From: Zygnema cylindricum
Lineage: Eukaryota; Streptophyta; Zygnematophyceae; Zygnematales; Zygnemataceae
Direction of reading: 5' to 3'
Assembly: GCA_037447655.1 (NCBI GenBank)
Contig: JBBHKE010000065.1
Coordinates: 1 to 64,000, forward strand
Length of the DNA: 64,000 nt
Positions 19,739 through 29,432 of the stretch are shown here, piece by piece. Numbering within the stretch: position 1 is the first letter of the stretch; every line of letters begins with the position of its first letter. A program made the position numbers and the translations under genes. The notes beneath the pieces were generated by a model. That model saw only the letters and a program-made list of their open reading frames with translations. It was not told the origin of the DNA and did not search any database.

Positions 19739-20607
19739 ATGGATTGGCCAGGGATTCCATTCCTGTCGGATCCTCTCCGTTACAGTCTCCTTATCATACT
19801 GATTGGTCTCAGCTTACGGTTATCCAGATCTGGTATCTCTCCCTCTTCCAAGAGTTGGGGGGAAGATTTTGACATAGACTCCCTTGATATCCGGGATTTA
19901 AACTTACCGCCGTCACTTCTTCCATTAGGCGAGACTATACACACTAATTCGGGTCCCTTTAGCGTGGGCATGGCCTCGTCCATGGATACCGGAGGAGGTA
20001 AAAATCAGTTTTGTTTTCGGGTCTCAAGGACAAAATTATCTTTGTCACACTTTCGCATGCTTTTTGATACTGAGATGCGCGATCTCGCGTTCCGATATCA
20101 AGACCGTTATGATTTGCGTGTGGTTTTTTCTTTGCTGGGACGATACTTGAGCGAATCTGCCCTAACTCTCTACACTCGGAAATGTGCGTCAATTTGTGCT
20201 ATGAGTGAAACGGCACCGCCTATCCCGGCTTGTCAGCTATAACTGGCAGCCCGGAAATTCCTTTTCAAGCTACAGTTCCCGCTCGAGTAGCTATGTTGGT
20301 AAATCCGAATCATTACCCTAATCCTTATCCACGCAACCCATGGCCCAATCCGAGACCCCCAAGGGCTCCAGCCATGGGAATATTACCAACTAACCCTGGT
20401 GTTCATATATGTTTTCGATGTGGTAACAGTGGTCACGACGCACGCAGCTGTCCAGATAAGACAACCACGTGTACTCATTGTAACCAAACAAGTCATTATA
20501 TTCACAAATGTCACATTAAAAACCGCGATTTCAGTTATCAAAATCAAATCAGAAATGGCGCTGTACTTGCACGCTCGGCAAAATTGGTCACTCCACCTAA
20601 AAGGTAG
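19739..20607 (+). pseudogene. Gypsy 1 gag with two CCHC zinc knuckles
   Basis: The frame at 19,739-20,242 has a gag-like body (FDIDSLDIRDLNLPPS, FRYQDRYDLRVVFSLLGRYL). A frameshift near 20,235 moves to the frame 20,230-20,607, with a Pro/Asn-rich stretch and two consecutive knuckles, CFRCGNSGHDARSC and CTHCNQTSHYIHKC, both fitting C-x2-C-x4-H-x4-C. These bind genomic RNA in the nucleocapsid. The start codon is uncertain, and TAA at 20,240-20,242 plus the frameshift disrupt the gene. Confidence 0.8.
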
Positions 20608-20705
20608 AGAAAGACACACATCTCAAAATCAGCAGGAGGGATCGAGATAAAGCCGAGATGCACGCTACCGTTGCAGCCATGATGAAGGAGTAGTTTGTCG
20701 CGCTA

Positions 20706-21119
20706 ATGGCGCAGGTCAAACCGCAATTATCTGGAATGGCTCGAACCTTCGTTCACATGCCCTCTTTTGCGGGTCGATCTCTGCGAGAGTCCACTGTTCA
20801 ACAACGAGCAGCTCAGTTTAAAAGGACTCTCGATCATAACCGCGAGTCCAAGTCCATTAACACCCGTATTCCATTATCATTTTCTAAAGAACCACTCTCA
20901 CCTATTGCGGAAACCGCTTCCAGCATCACAGCTGCGGCACTAACAATCCAAGAGAAAAGTATCCAAGACACCTATAGGGTCAAAGAGAGGTTATCAATAC
21001 TGTCCACCATGCTTCAGGATCTGGTGCGGGACACCAAATCCGCGGATCTAACTCAATCTGAGCTATCTGCACATGCATTACAAGCCCTTCAGAACAATCG
21101 AAACTCATTCTCTCTTTAA
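20706..21119 (+). pseudogene. Gypsy 1 gag-protease linker
   Basis: Open frame of 137 codons with an Arg/Ser-rich start and an alpha-helical, Gln/Leu-rich second half (QEKSIQDTYRVKERLSILST). It lies between the zinc knuckles and the protease, so it is probably the gag-pol spacer of the same polyprotein. No known domain was recognised. Confidence 0.45.
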
Positions 21120-21167
21120 GCAATCACTCTTGAAGAGCGCGCCAGTCTTACACCGCACATAAGTTTT

Positions 21168-21522
21168 TTGGATAACAAACTAGGGATATTCACAGTTGAT
21201 GGGTTTGCTCCGGCATTACCTCTCATGGACACCGGCGCTAAACCGATTATCCTTGGGTCAGATTTTTGCAGTCAAAAGAGGTCTTATAGCAGAGAAATTA
21301 CAACCTACAACCACACGTCTTTTGACCTCCGCAAGCACCACAGAAACGGTCCTCGGAATTACAAAGGAACCACTCTGTTTTCAGTTCCAGTGTCAGTCAG
21401 AGACAGATTTCGCAGAAATATATGCCCACGCCTTGGTCACCAAGTGTAGTGATTATGAATGCCTTGTTGGCCAAGACGTGATTTTCTTCGTAGGGGGGGG
21501 GGGGGTTGATATGCACGATTAA
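21168..21522 (+). pseudogene. Gypsy 1 aspartic protease
   Basis: ALPLMDTGAKPIILG carries the D-T-G active-site triad of retroviral-type proteases, preceded by a hydrophobic strand. A frameshift near 21,275 continues as VLGITKEPLCFQFQCQ and YECLVGQDVIF, matching the C-terminal part of the fold. The region ends in an 11-base poly-G run at about 21,492-21,502. Confidence 0.7.
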
Positions 21523-21594
21523 ACATTTTCTTACAGACCGAACAACTTTCCAGAACGTAAAATTTGCTTACCCCATATCTCGGCCCGGCAACCC

Positions 21595-22907
21595 ATGCCT
21601 ACTACTGCCCTTTCGGCGCTGACCTTACCAGCCTATGTCGTAGTTGGCATAGGTGCAGACATCCTTGAATCTCTAACAGCGGAGGAAATCTCACCAAATT
21701 CCTCGGGTTTACCAGAATTATTTAGTACACCTGGATATACCATTGATTCTTCAGATTTTGACCGACTATATAAATTTACTATACCAATTTTTTTATCTAG
21801 TATTCGAGATCCACCCTCCATTACGATAGATCCTTCCGGGTTCTTGCCCATTAAATTGACAACGGTCAATTTACAACCTCACCAAAACGGTCTTTGTATC
21901 TTAGACCTTTTTGCTGGAATTGGGATTTCACTTCTCTCTTGCTTTCGGAACGGTCTTCTGATAAAGCATTACTATTTCGTAGATATTGAACCTTTGGCCA
22001 GACGCGCTCAATTGCACCACTGTCAAGTCTTGCACGAACAGTATCCTCATCTCTTACCCCATTCTGCGTTTCACGATATGCATTCGGCTTTGCCACAAGA
22101 TATCCGGCTAATAGGAAATCATCACTTAATGGAATTGGAACCAATTGATCTCCTCTTTGCCGGATGGGAATGTCAAGGTATGTCTAGGGCCGGGAAAGGT
22201 TTAGGTCTCGCAGATCCGCGTACTAAGCTGTTCCTCGAGGTTGTTCATCTGATCCACTTCTTCCAAAAACTGGATCGTCCTTTAAGATACATCTTAGAGA
22301 ACATTGCAGCTTATAATGACCCCCGACCTACCGTCCTCGCAGATTATAAACGCATATAATCATTGATTGGACCACCGTTAATTATTGATGCCGCACGCCA
22401 CGGTTCGCTGCCCCATCGGGTTCGTTCCAAGTGGACTAACCTAGTGGACATGGGTCGTCTACGAGAGGCTAATATCGCCGTCCGACCACCTAACCTTTCC
22501 ATTCAGGATGCACTTCTTCCATTTCATAAGGTCCATACATGTATACAGACACTGACTATCCTCCTACGTTTGGTCTTAACATTTCGGGCTAGCCGCTACG
22601 TGCATTGCCTACACTAGTTGTATATCCACACTCTCACGCATACTCACAGAATGGACCGGGCATGCTTCAGAATACTCATACAGACAGCTTAGAAGAATCT
22701 ACTGTTGCAAAACGAGAACATCTTTTACATTTTATTCCAGGCACTACTGCCGGTCCGGGACTCACCGAGCGGCAGCGCTGCACCTTACTTGGTCGAGTCA
22801 TGGACCCGCAATCATTGTCATTCGTCTTGGGCATGGGGTTTGCAGTTGTTCGATTTGCACAGAACAATCCTTCTCAATCAGCTGGGGGGGGGGCATACAT
22901 CATTTAA
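21595..22907 (+). pseudogene. Gypsy 1 C5-cytosine DNA methyltransferase domain
   Basis: Motif I is DLFAGIG (21,904-21,924) followed by YYFVDIEPLARRAQ, the S-adenosylmethionine-binding strand. Motif IV is DLLFAGWECQGMSRAGKG with the catalytic Cys at 22,171-22,173; the usual Pro before it is Glu. Next come GLADPRTKLFLE and motif VI LENI (22,294-22,305). After a single TAA (22,357-22,359) the same frame continues with IDAARHGSLPHRVRSKWTN, like motif VIII. A frameshift near 22,600 leads to LPTLVVYP, REHLLHFIPGTT and QRCTLLGRVMD, matching motifs IX-X. This is a complete methyltransferase in one copy, broken by one stop and a frameshift. It lies between protease and RT. The motif VIII and C-terminal style recall Dnmt3/DRM-like and algal retroelement methyltransferases; I am not certain of the class. 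Confidence 0.85.
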
Positions 22908-23343
22908 ACATACAGCATCTAAGTTCGCACCTTGTCTCCGGGGTACAACTTTTCAGCTCTCCCTCTTTCCCTCCGTTGCCAAGTCAGACGCAGCTAACAC
23001 TATTAATGATTTTTTGGTCCCTAGTCATATCGGTTGGTCTCTCCCAGCATACACAGCGGCTAGGTCTCAGGTACCGGCACAAGTTTCTCCACACTGGACA
23101 GCTGCATTTCCGTCTAAAAGTTGGCATCACGCAGTAAACTGTTTGCATCAACTTCCAGTCGAGTATGAATTGGGTCACTCCTTGATAGCAGATGAACAGC
23201 TAGTATTTGCACAAGCCATGGAAGCCATGACCATTAACACGCCTGAAAAACTGACATGGAAATTTGGAATTGGACTAACAAAAACTGAAAACGAAATGTT
23301 AGATGGAGTCATTAACTGATATATAGACGCTTTCGCTATCTCT
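22905..23343 (+). pseudogene. Gypsy 1 methyltransferase-RT linker
   Basis: After an indel in the poly-G run at 22,884-22,892 the frame runs to 23,319, with SHIGWSLPAYTAARSQVPAQ, PSKSWHHAVNCLHQLPVEYE and LTWKFGIGLTKTENEML. No known domain was recognised. Just past a TGA (23,317-23,319) it leads into DAFAISMKDLGRH, the first conserved block shared with Gypsy 2. Confidence 0.5.
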
Positions 23344-24165
23344 ATGAAAGACTTAGGTCGGCACACCACTTACAGAATGTCCATCGACTTAGAGGACGAC
23401 AGACCCATATTTAAACCCAAGCATCGTCTATCAGAAACGGAATGTGAATCCGTGGACAAGCGATGCTCAAAATTAGAGGAAGCTGGTATGATTTATAGGT
23501 CCGATTCCACCTTCGCAGCGCCCACCATCATGCCTCGTAAAAAAGACGCGGATGGAAATTTTACAGAACGTCGTTTGTGTGGGGACTATCAATAACTAAA
23601 CTCACGCACGATTCAGGACCGACATCCAATGTCGTTGGCAGAGGACATTTTTTATCATGTCAGAGGAGCTAAATATTTTAGTATCCTAGATCTTCAATAA
23701 GGGTTTAACCAAATCGAGATAGAGGAAAAGGACCGACACAAGACTGCATTTTGGGGTAGTGACGGATGTTGGGAATGGGCGGTTATGCCTTTCGGACTGA
23801 AAAATGCACCGGCGATATTCCAAAAGGTCATGGACTTTGTCTTGGAGGGATGTTAGTTTGCCCGTTGCTATATCGACGATTTGATAATCGCTTCGGCTAC
23901 TAGAGAGGTACATGCAGTCCATATAGGGTGGGTGTTGAAGAAATTAAAAAAAGTAGGACTTAATTGTCATCCTGCCAAATGTACCTTTGGGGCCGAAGGG
24001 GTCCTATACCTTAGGCATTTTATCTCATCTGAGGGAATTACTCCGTTAGAAGTCAAAGTGGAAGCCGTTGGTAAACTACCGGCCCCAACTGATTTGACTA
24101 GCCTGCGTGCATTTCCAGGGTTAGCCAATTATTACCGGCGGTTCGTTCCTACTTTCAACACACTT
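23344..24165 (+). pseudogene. Gypsy 1 reverse transcriptase
   Basis: Reading one frame with several stops gives HRLSETECE, MPRKKDADGNFTERRLCGDY, GFNQIEIEE, WAVMPFGLKNAPAIFQKVMD and CYIDDLIIAS. It ends with the thumb motif LRAFPGLANYYRRFVPTF. The catalytic YIDD is intact. At least four nonsense changes lie between 23,590 and 23,860. This is the standard gypsy RT series, copying genomic RNA into DNA. Confidence 0.9.
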
Positions 24166-24714
24166 GGATCTCCATTAAATGAACTCTTGAAAAAATCATT
24201 CCTGTTCACGTGGGGACCCTCTCACATCGAGGCATTTCAGGGATTAAAAGACGCACTGTCCACCGCTCCTATCCTACGTCCCCCAAATCATAAATTATCG
24301 TTTTTTCTTCAAAATGACTTTGGTAAGCCCGGTATAGCCGCTATCCTTACTCAAGGCGAACTCACAGGTGAGGAATATGTGGTGGCCTACGCCAGTAGAA
24401 GCAACAATCAAACGGAATCAAATTACAGTAGTTATGAGGGAGAATGCCTTGCCGCGGTTTACGGTATTGTACATTTCCGACATTATCTCTATGGCAAGCC
24501 TTTTACTTTTCTTACTGACCATCAACCATTGCATTGGCTCATAACCAATGACAAATTATCCAACAAATTAGCCCGTTGGGCTCTTATTTTACAGGAATAT
24601 GATATGGAAATAATTCATCGACTCGGGCTCCTAAGCTTGGATGCCGACGGGCTCTCCAGGAACCCTTTGCCCAACTCCATTGATAATGGTGTACGACAAG
24701 ATTTTGATGGCTAA
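24166..24714 (+). pseudogene. Gypsy 1 RNase H and connection
   Basis: Same open frame as the end of RT (23,881-24,714). It carries LLKKSFLFTWGPSHIEAFQ, LSTAPILRPPNH, YVVAYASRSNNQTESNYSSY, EGECLAAVYG, FTFLTDHQPLHWL and ADGLSRNPL, all typical of gypsy RNase H. The first acidic residue, D in the F-x-L-x-x-D-A-S block, is changed or displaced (LQNDFGKPGIAA). Ends at a stop at 24,712-24,714. Confidence 0.85.
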
Positions 24715-24844
24715 AACAGTTGCCTCCCTATTGGCAGGAGCGCATTTGATCTACAGTTTTTCAGCACCTACATATCACAAAACTGAACACGATCCATGTC
24801 GGGACAACGCTTTGATCCTATTTCAATCCACTAAGTCTTTTTAA

Positions 24845-25717
24845 GCGGGCAACCTACTAAGGGAAGAGGAGCGCGTGCGGAAGAGAGCCCAAAGTAACTT
24901 GTGGATGGGGGGCTCACTTATCCGTCTTCTCGCAGATGGAAGTCATCGCCATGTTACTCGGCCGACGGAACGACTATCACTTATTAACCAGATTCATAGT
25001 GACCACGGACACTATGGCACCAAACGGACTTTGAGGTTGGTACAGGCTCGGTATTGGTGGTCAGGCATGCAAGCGGATGTGGCGGCGATGTTGCAAGAAT
25101 GCAGCACATGTTACCGGCTACGAATGTCGTTTTCTAACCTGCAAACCACCCTTCAACCCTTGTCAATTCGAGGGCTCTTCTACAGATGGTCGTGTGACCT
25201 GGCAGGTCCCTTTCTAATTTCTCGAAGGGGCAAGCAGTACATTATGATTATTATCGAAAATTTCAGCAAATGGGTGGAAGTGGTGGCTCTCACGCAGAAA
25301 ACTGCCAAACTCACCACCGCGGCTTTCAAGGAAAATGTGCTCCTTCGATATGGAGCCCCTGCATAAGTACTTACAGACCAAGGAAGCAAGTGCCGCAGAA
25401 AATTTCAGGAGATGCTTGACGAGGTGTTAATCGATCATCGACGGAAAATTCGAGATCATCTTCAAGCAGACGGTTTGGCAGAGAGAGCTGTCCAAACCTT
25501 TAAGCGTGCTTTGCGTAAACATTGCTTAGAAAAACAAATTACCGTGTGGGATGAATCATTAGGGTATATTATTATGGGTTATCGAATTTCTGTACAGGCC
25601 AGTTTGGCAAATTTCAGCCCCTATTATGCGTTATTTGGTCCAAAACCACTACTGGGCAGAAATATACAGAAAGTTGCTAGATTACCTCTTATGTCGGATG
25701 CTCTTTTTCTAGAATAA
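24845..25717 (+). pseudogene. Gypsy 1 integrase
   Basis: The zinc-binding H-H-C-C domain reads IHSDHGHYGTKRT, RYWWSGMQADVA and CSTC. The catalytic core follows with WSCDLAGPF (first Asp), VLTDQGSK (second Asp) and DGLAERAVQTFKRAL (Glu). The core is broken by a stop after RYGAPA (25,366) and by stops near 25,690. This enzyme would join the cDNA to target DNA. Gypsy 2 carries a more decayed homologue. Confidence 0.85.
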
Positions 25718-25935
25718 CTGACTAACCGAGCATTGCTCTTTGCTAGGGAAATGCCAATGGCCTTTGAAAATTTGCAGATTGCTCAACACCGCGACTCCTT
25801 ACGATGCTAGATTACCTCTTATGTCAGATGCTCTTTTTCTAGAATAACTGACTAACCGAGCATTGCTCTTTGCTATGGAAATGCCAATGGCCTTTGAAAA
25901 TTTGAAGATTGCTCAACACCGCGACTCCTTATGAT
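25676..25935. repeat. 130-bp tandem duplication in Gypsy 1
   Basis: Bases 25,676-25,805 are repeated almost exactly at 25,806-25,935. The unit covers the end of the integrase core and the following ATGCCAATGGCCTTTGA block. A length of 130 is not a multiple of three, so it shifts the reading frame. Confidence 0.9.
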
Positions 25936-26565
25936 TCGTAACGACCCGCAGTGGCAGTTACCGTCTTCAACAAAAACCCTTCCGGGTGGGAGATTATGTT
26001 TATTTGCCACAGCAAACCTTTAACACCCTCGACACGGATGTTTCACCTCACATTTTGAGGATTACGAAAATCAACTCCAATGGATTATTAAGCTTATAAG
26101 GGGCAGACACGCGAACTTTACGGGAGCATTCAAAGAATTGTGCCCCTTGCTACCTACCCGATCTTTCCAATAGCATGGACCCGTGGCGGATGCCAATTAC
26201 CGACACGGATGTTTCACCTCACATTTTGAGGATTACGAAAATCAACTCCAATAGATTATTAAGCTTATAAGGGGCAGACACGCGAACTTTATGGGAGCAT
26301 TCAAAGAATTGTGCCCCTTGCTACCTAGCCGATCTTTCCAATAGCATGGACCCGTGGCGGATGCCAATTATCGATGCCACCGAGTGTCAGTTATGTCGAC
26401 GGTCTGATGGAGAGACATCAATGCTTCCCTGTGACTATTGCAACCTGGGATTGCATATAGAGTATTTGAATCCAACTTTGCACGCTATCCCAGCTGGATA
26501 GTGGTTCTGCCACGGATGTCGCGACTTGCCTGCTGTCTTTCCCAACTCCCTTGCAGACTAAGGAG
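25936..26565 (+). pseudogene. Gypsy 1 C-terminal GPY/F-like region and PHD finger
   Basis: The frame reads FRVGDYVYLPQQTFNTL, then ILRITKINSNGLLSL, resembling the GPY/F region behind gypsy integrases. It is followed by CAPCYLPDLSNSMDPWRMPI. From 26,386 it reads CQLC, LPCDYCNLGLH and WFCHGC, the cysteine/histidine spacing of a PHD finger (C4-H-C3). The sixth ligand is Tyr (TGT to TAT) and a TAG precedes the Trp. Gypsy 2 keeps that Cys, confirming the pattern. PHD fingers read histone H3 tail methylation, so this may guide integration. Confidence 0.75.
26031..26372. repeat. 171-bp tandem duplication in Gypsy 1
   Basis: Bases 26,031-26,201 and 26,202-26,372 are near identical, starting GACACGGATGTTTCACC. 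The length is 57 codons, so the frame across the GPY/F-like block is preserved, duplicating that block just before the PHD finger. Confidence 0.9.
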
Positions 26566-26580
26566 CTGGGGGGGGGGGGA
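26558..26580 (+). other. Gypsy 1 polypurine tract
   Basis: AAGGAGCTGGGG continues into an 11-base G run and GAATT. Gypsy 2 has AGGAGCTAGGGG at the same position (37,829-37,850). This is the expected plus-strand primer just before the 3' LTR. Confidence 0.65.
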
Positions 26581-26900
26581 ATTCCAACCTTACTTACCTG
26601 ACCTGGCTTTATCTTTTGTTTCTTCCCAGTCCATATGTGTAGCATGTTTGTTTCCCGGTCCATATGTGTAGCATGTTTGTTTCCCGGTCCATATGTGTAA
26701 CATGTTTGTTTCCAGACAGATTCGTTTATTGTTTTCTCGCTGTATAAATGCTTTGTATGCTGGTTGTTGTCACGAATACTGTAAATATAATGTTGATTGA
26801 CTACATTCTGGTGTTTTTTCGGCGACGCAAGCTAGGTCCAATACATGCCGTTCAAAGTAGACCTGCCATGCACGATACATATAGGCTACGATGCTTGCCA
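26581..26900 (+). repeat. Presumed Gypsy 1 3' LTR remnant
   Basis: Sequence after the polypurine tract has no coding content and includes a TATA-like CTGTATAAATGC near 26,740. I could not align it convincingly to the 5' region, so LTR identity is inferred from position only. It contains the 29-bp repeat listed separately. Confidence 0.35.
26625..26711. repeat. 29-bp tandem repeat, three copies
   Basis: Units start at 26,625, 26,654 and 26,683. Each contains CCCGGTCCATATGTGTAGC and ATGTTTGTTT, with only one or two differences between copies. Confidence 0.9.
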
Positions 26901-27179
26901 AAGTCAGCAAACGCTACTTCTAACTAAAAGTCAAACCTTGTTGTATCACCAAATTAATAAAACAGGATCGTTGCACACGAAAAAAACCAGACAAAAATAT
27001 ATGGGCAACGGAAGCTTTTAAAAAACCAAACATAAAGAATAGTTACAGCCCACAATATTCGGGCAAATACAAACTTTATTTAGCCGTAGCCATTTTTTTT
27101 ACAAAACTCTCTTTTCTTACTTACTCAAAATTAGCACCTCACTCAGACTTAAGAAAGAGATTAAAGCCGTTTTTACCTA
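26901..27179. other. Spacer between Gypsy 1 and family B copy 2
   Basis: AT-rich sequence without open frames or recognised repeats. The exact boundary of either element within it could not be set. Confidence 0.4.
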
Positions 27180-27328
27180 TGTGACAAGAAAAAAATAATG
27201 GATTTTCAACTGCACTTATGTTTGTTCCCACTCCGTAGCAATCTAGCACACCTAAACAACGTAAAAATGGTTTTAGTGCAAAACAATTTGATTGAGAAAA
27301 AGAGAAAGAAAACAACGTGAGAGCGTAA

Positions 27329-27620
27329 ATGTCACAAGAACTTTGTTTGATGATTTTTTTCGCACTTTTGATTCAACGACTCAAGGATGCTCACCAAAGT
27401 GACAATTTACAGTCGTTTGACAGCTCGGATCAGAATCATGATAGTGAAGGTAGTGATTTGGAAGGAGAGGTCGGAAAAGAAGAAGAGAAAAATTGCGTAA
27501 AAAGAAGTCGAAGAGTGACAACGAGGAAGACTTAGATGTTAGTAGTGACAAAGGTAATTTTGACATGGTTGGCAAAACCGTGTTATTTGATGGCTCTAAT
27601 TACCCAGTATGGAAAAAGCA
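27329..27620 (+). pseudogene. Family B gag-like module 1
   Basis: The frame 27,329-27,535 is rich in Ser/Asp/Glu (DSSDQNHDSEGSDLEGEVGK), then basic. A shift of frame yields GNFDMVGKTVLFDGSNYPVW, the copia-type gag N-terminal motif. Homologous to 17,201-17,530 on the minus strand. Confidence 0.5.
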
Positions 27621-27854
27621 TATTTAGAGAGAGCTCATTCAAAAAAAAAAAGTGGAAAATAGCTAACGGAGATAAGATGGAACCGAAAGATCTTCAAGGA
27701 AAGCAATTGTGTGGAAGAGAAAAGACATCTCTGCGAAGCCAAGACACTTGTAAATCTTTTGGCCAGTTATCTTTTTGTCATTAATGTGCGTCAGTAGGGT
27801 ATTATTTATGTTTTTCGAGCATTAGATCCAACAATTGGTATCAAAACTACTTAT

Positions 27855-28127
27855 TTGAAAAAAGAGAGAGCTCATGGAGATAAAGAAGATAGAGATATTA
27901 TTTCCCCCATAACGGATTTTGAGAGACAGATAGAGATCAATTTTTTCGGTGCTCAATTTGAGGAGAATCTGAATATAGAGGAGAAAGTAGAAAAAATATT
28001 TGACAACTTAATACGTTATGTAGATTCCCGTTTTCAGTCCCGACTAAGTGAGAGAAAAGAAAAAAATATCCATCCATCAGCCGATCCTTTTAGTGGAGGA
28101 GCGGATGAGAGAGAGATAAAAAAATAA
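27855..28127 (+). pseudogene. Family B gag-like module 2
   Basis: 90-codon frame with ITDFERQIEINFFGAQFEEN, then a helical charged stretch and RFQSRLSERKEKN. It is followed in another frame by GKLIVFNGTNYAVWKKFI. Homologous to 12,239-12,481. Its AQF-EEN... helix also resembles module 1 of copy 1 (AKQFDVEKEIEKQ), suggesting the two modules are diverged duplicates. Confidence 0.55.
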
Positions 28128-28640
28128 TTTTGAAGAAAAAAGGTAGAAAAAAAAGGTAGAAGAAGATTCGAATTTCGATGAAGAATTAGAAAATGGAGAA
28201 AGTTATACCATGTCGGGAAATTAATTGTCTTTAATGGCACTAATTATGCGGTGTGGAAAAAGTTTATCCAAGGTCAATGTATTCTAAACCGACTTTAGAA
28301 GATAGTAAATGGGGAAAGGTCAAATGCTGATTGAGAGTAAGGGACGAGCTCAATGGAGGTTGAAGGATGTTGCGTGGTGAAAAATGGCATTCTAATTATA
28401 TCTCTCTTATTTTAGTTGGTTAGAAGATAGAGAGTGAGACAGAAACCAACGAAACCGTGGTTGTCCTCTTCGTAATCACGATGACAAAATAAAAGAATAG
28501 AAGAAGATTAAAGAAGTCTTTTCCAAAAAGGGTGGATTGACCGAGATTTGATTATCGTACCTACGGAATCCTTACCGGTCGCAATATGCACCATCTCTAT
28601 CCAATTGATATGAATAAGCCGCCAGACACATGGGGCATTA

Positions 28641-28782
28641 CTTTGTATTAAAGATACAACGTGAAGAAAATCCATCTTACAAAATGAAACTACTTATTGG
28701 ATATAGATTTACTTTGTAATAAAGATACAACGTGAAGAAAACCCATCTTACACAATGAAACTACTTATCGGATATAGATTCA
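28641..28782. repeat. 71-bp tandem duplication
   Basis: Units 28,641-28,711 and 28,712-28,782 each read CTTTGTATTAAAGATACAAC (or the T-to-A variant) through ATGAAACTACTTATTGG. A few substitutions separate them. Confidence 0.85.
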
Positions 28783-28799
28783 GTGGAAAATACGGACGT

Positions 28800-29417
28800 G
28801 CTGAATATTTGGCGCGCAACATATAATGACAGCGACAATTACTACAGACATTTGATCGGACGACTATAAAAAGGGTCAACTGTCCGGGATGTTTTTTTGC
28901 TGGCTAATGCCACAAGCACCACAGATTAACACGTGGAGACATTCTAAACGATGCCAAACAACAAACAAACGGAACTATGGTGTCGAATGTGACTGGTAGC
29001 AGGGAGAAATCGGTGTCGAAATAAAAACGTATAGAAAATATGACGGCTATATAAACGTACTGTACTTTTGTATATAGTTGTACTTTACAGTCTTCTGATT
29101 GGTGGAAGGTTCAATACTTAGTGCTGTGAGTAGTTTTTAAAGACCCAGACAGTTATTCATATTGTGTCTCCAAGAGAACATTTGTATTAGGAGGCTGACT
29201 TTGAACATCCACAACTATTAGGTCAATTGAGCTTTTTCAGTGATTATTTTTGCATTGGACCCAGAGGAGTCTTGTCCTCACAGCGGTGGGATTAGTCAGA
29301 GTCATTGCATGCTAAAATAGAAATACTAGTTTAAAATCTTTTGGGTTGTTCGGTGTATCTAGTGAGGGTGCAGTAGTTGTGCATTCCGTGGGAGGCTATG
29401 GAGCCCACATAATTTCA
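28800..29417 (+). repeat. Copia I: partial 5' LTR of C-family copia
   Basis: The stretch is the diverged reverse complement of the Copia C LTRs. Shared blocks include GAATATTTGGCG, TCTTCTGATTGGTGGAAGG, GTGATTATTTTTGC and GTCTTGTCCTCACAG. It ends AATTTCA exactly where the Copia C LTR ends. The 5' part of the LTR is missing or unrecognisable. Confidence 0.65.
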
Positions 29418-29432
29418 AGTTAAGGGCCCACC
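29418..29432 (+). other. Copia I primer-binding site (internal initiator-tRNA type)
   Basis: AGTTAAGGGCCCACC directly follows the LTR end. It equals the complement of the anticodon-arm segment of plant initiator tRNA-Met (GGTGGGCCCATAAC) with one mismatch. Compare 51,303-51,315 and 59,478-59,493. Confidence 0.6.

Larger units (their letters stand above)
17745..26900 (+). mobile_element. Gypsy 1: Ty3/gypsy element with DNA methyltransferase and PHD finger
   Basis: The domain order on the plus strand is gag with two zinc knuckles, aspartic protease, C5-cytosine methyltransferase, RT, RNase H, integrase, and a C-terminal PHD finger. The pol order RT-RNase H-integrase places it in Ty3/gypsy. A polypurine tract at about 26,558-26,580 marks the start of the presumed 3' LTR. 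The 5' LTR/leader is 17,745-19,700 but I could not fix LTR ends or the primer-binding site. Multiple stops, frameshifts, three poly-G runs and two tandem duplications make this copy inactive. Gypsy 2 (34,891 onward) is a relative. Confidence 0.85.
27180..28465 (+). mobile_element. Family B element, copy 2 (uninterrupted)
   Basis: It aligns in order with 17,670-17,035 and 12,577-11,910 on the minus strand, and so serves as the empty-site homologue of the Copia A insertion. It contains two gag-like modules, one at about 27,297-27,640 (GKTVLFDGSNYPVWKK) and one at 27,855-28,290 (ENLNIEEKVEKIFDNLIRYV, then GKLIVFNGTNYAVWKK). Between them lies a primer-binding-like CAATTGGTATCAAAAC (27,829-27,844). 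No pol domain is present, so it is a gag-only or truncated copia-type repeat. Confidence 0.7.
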
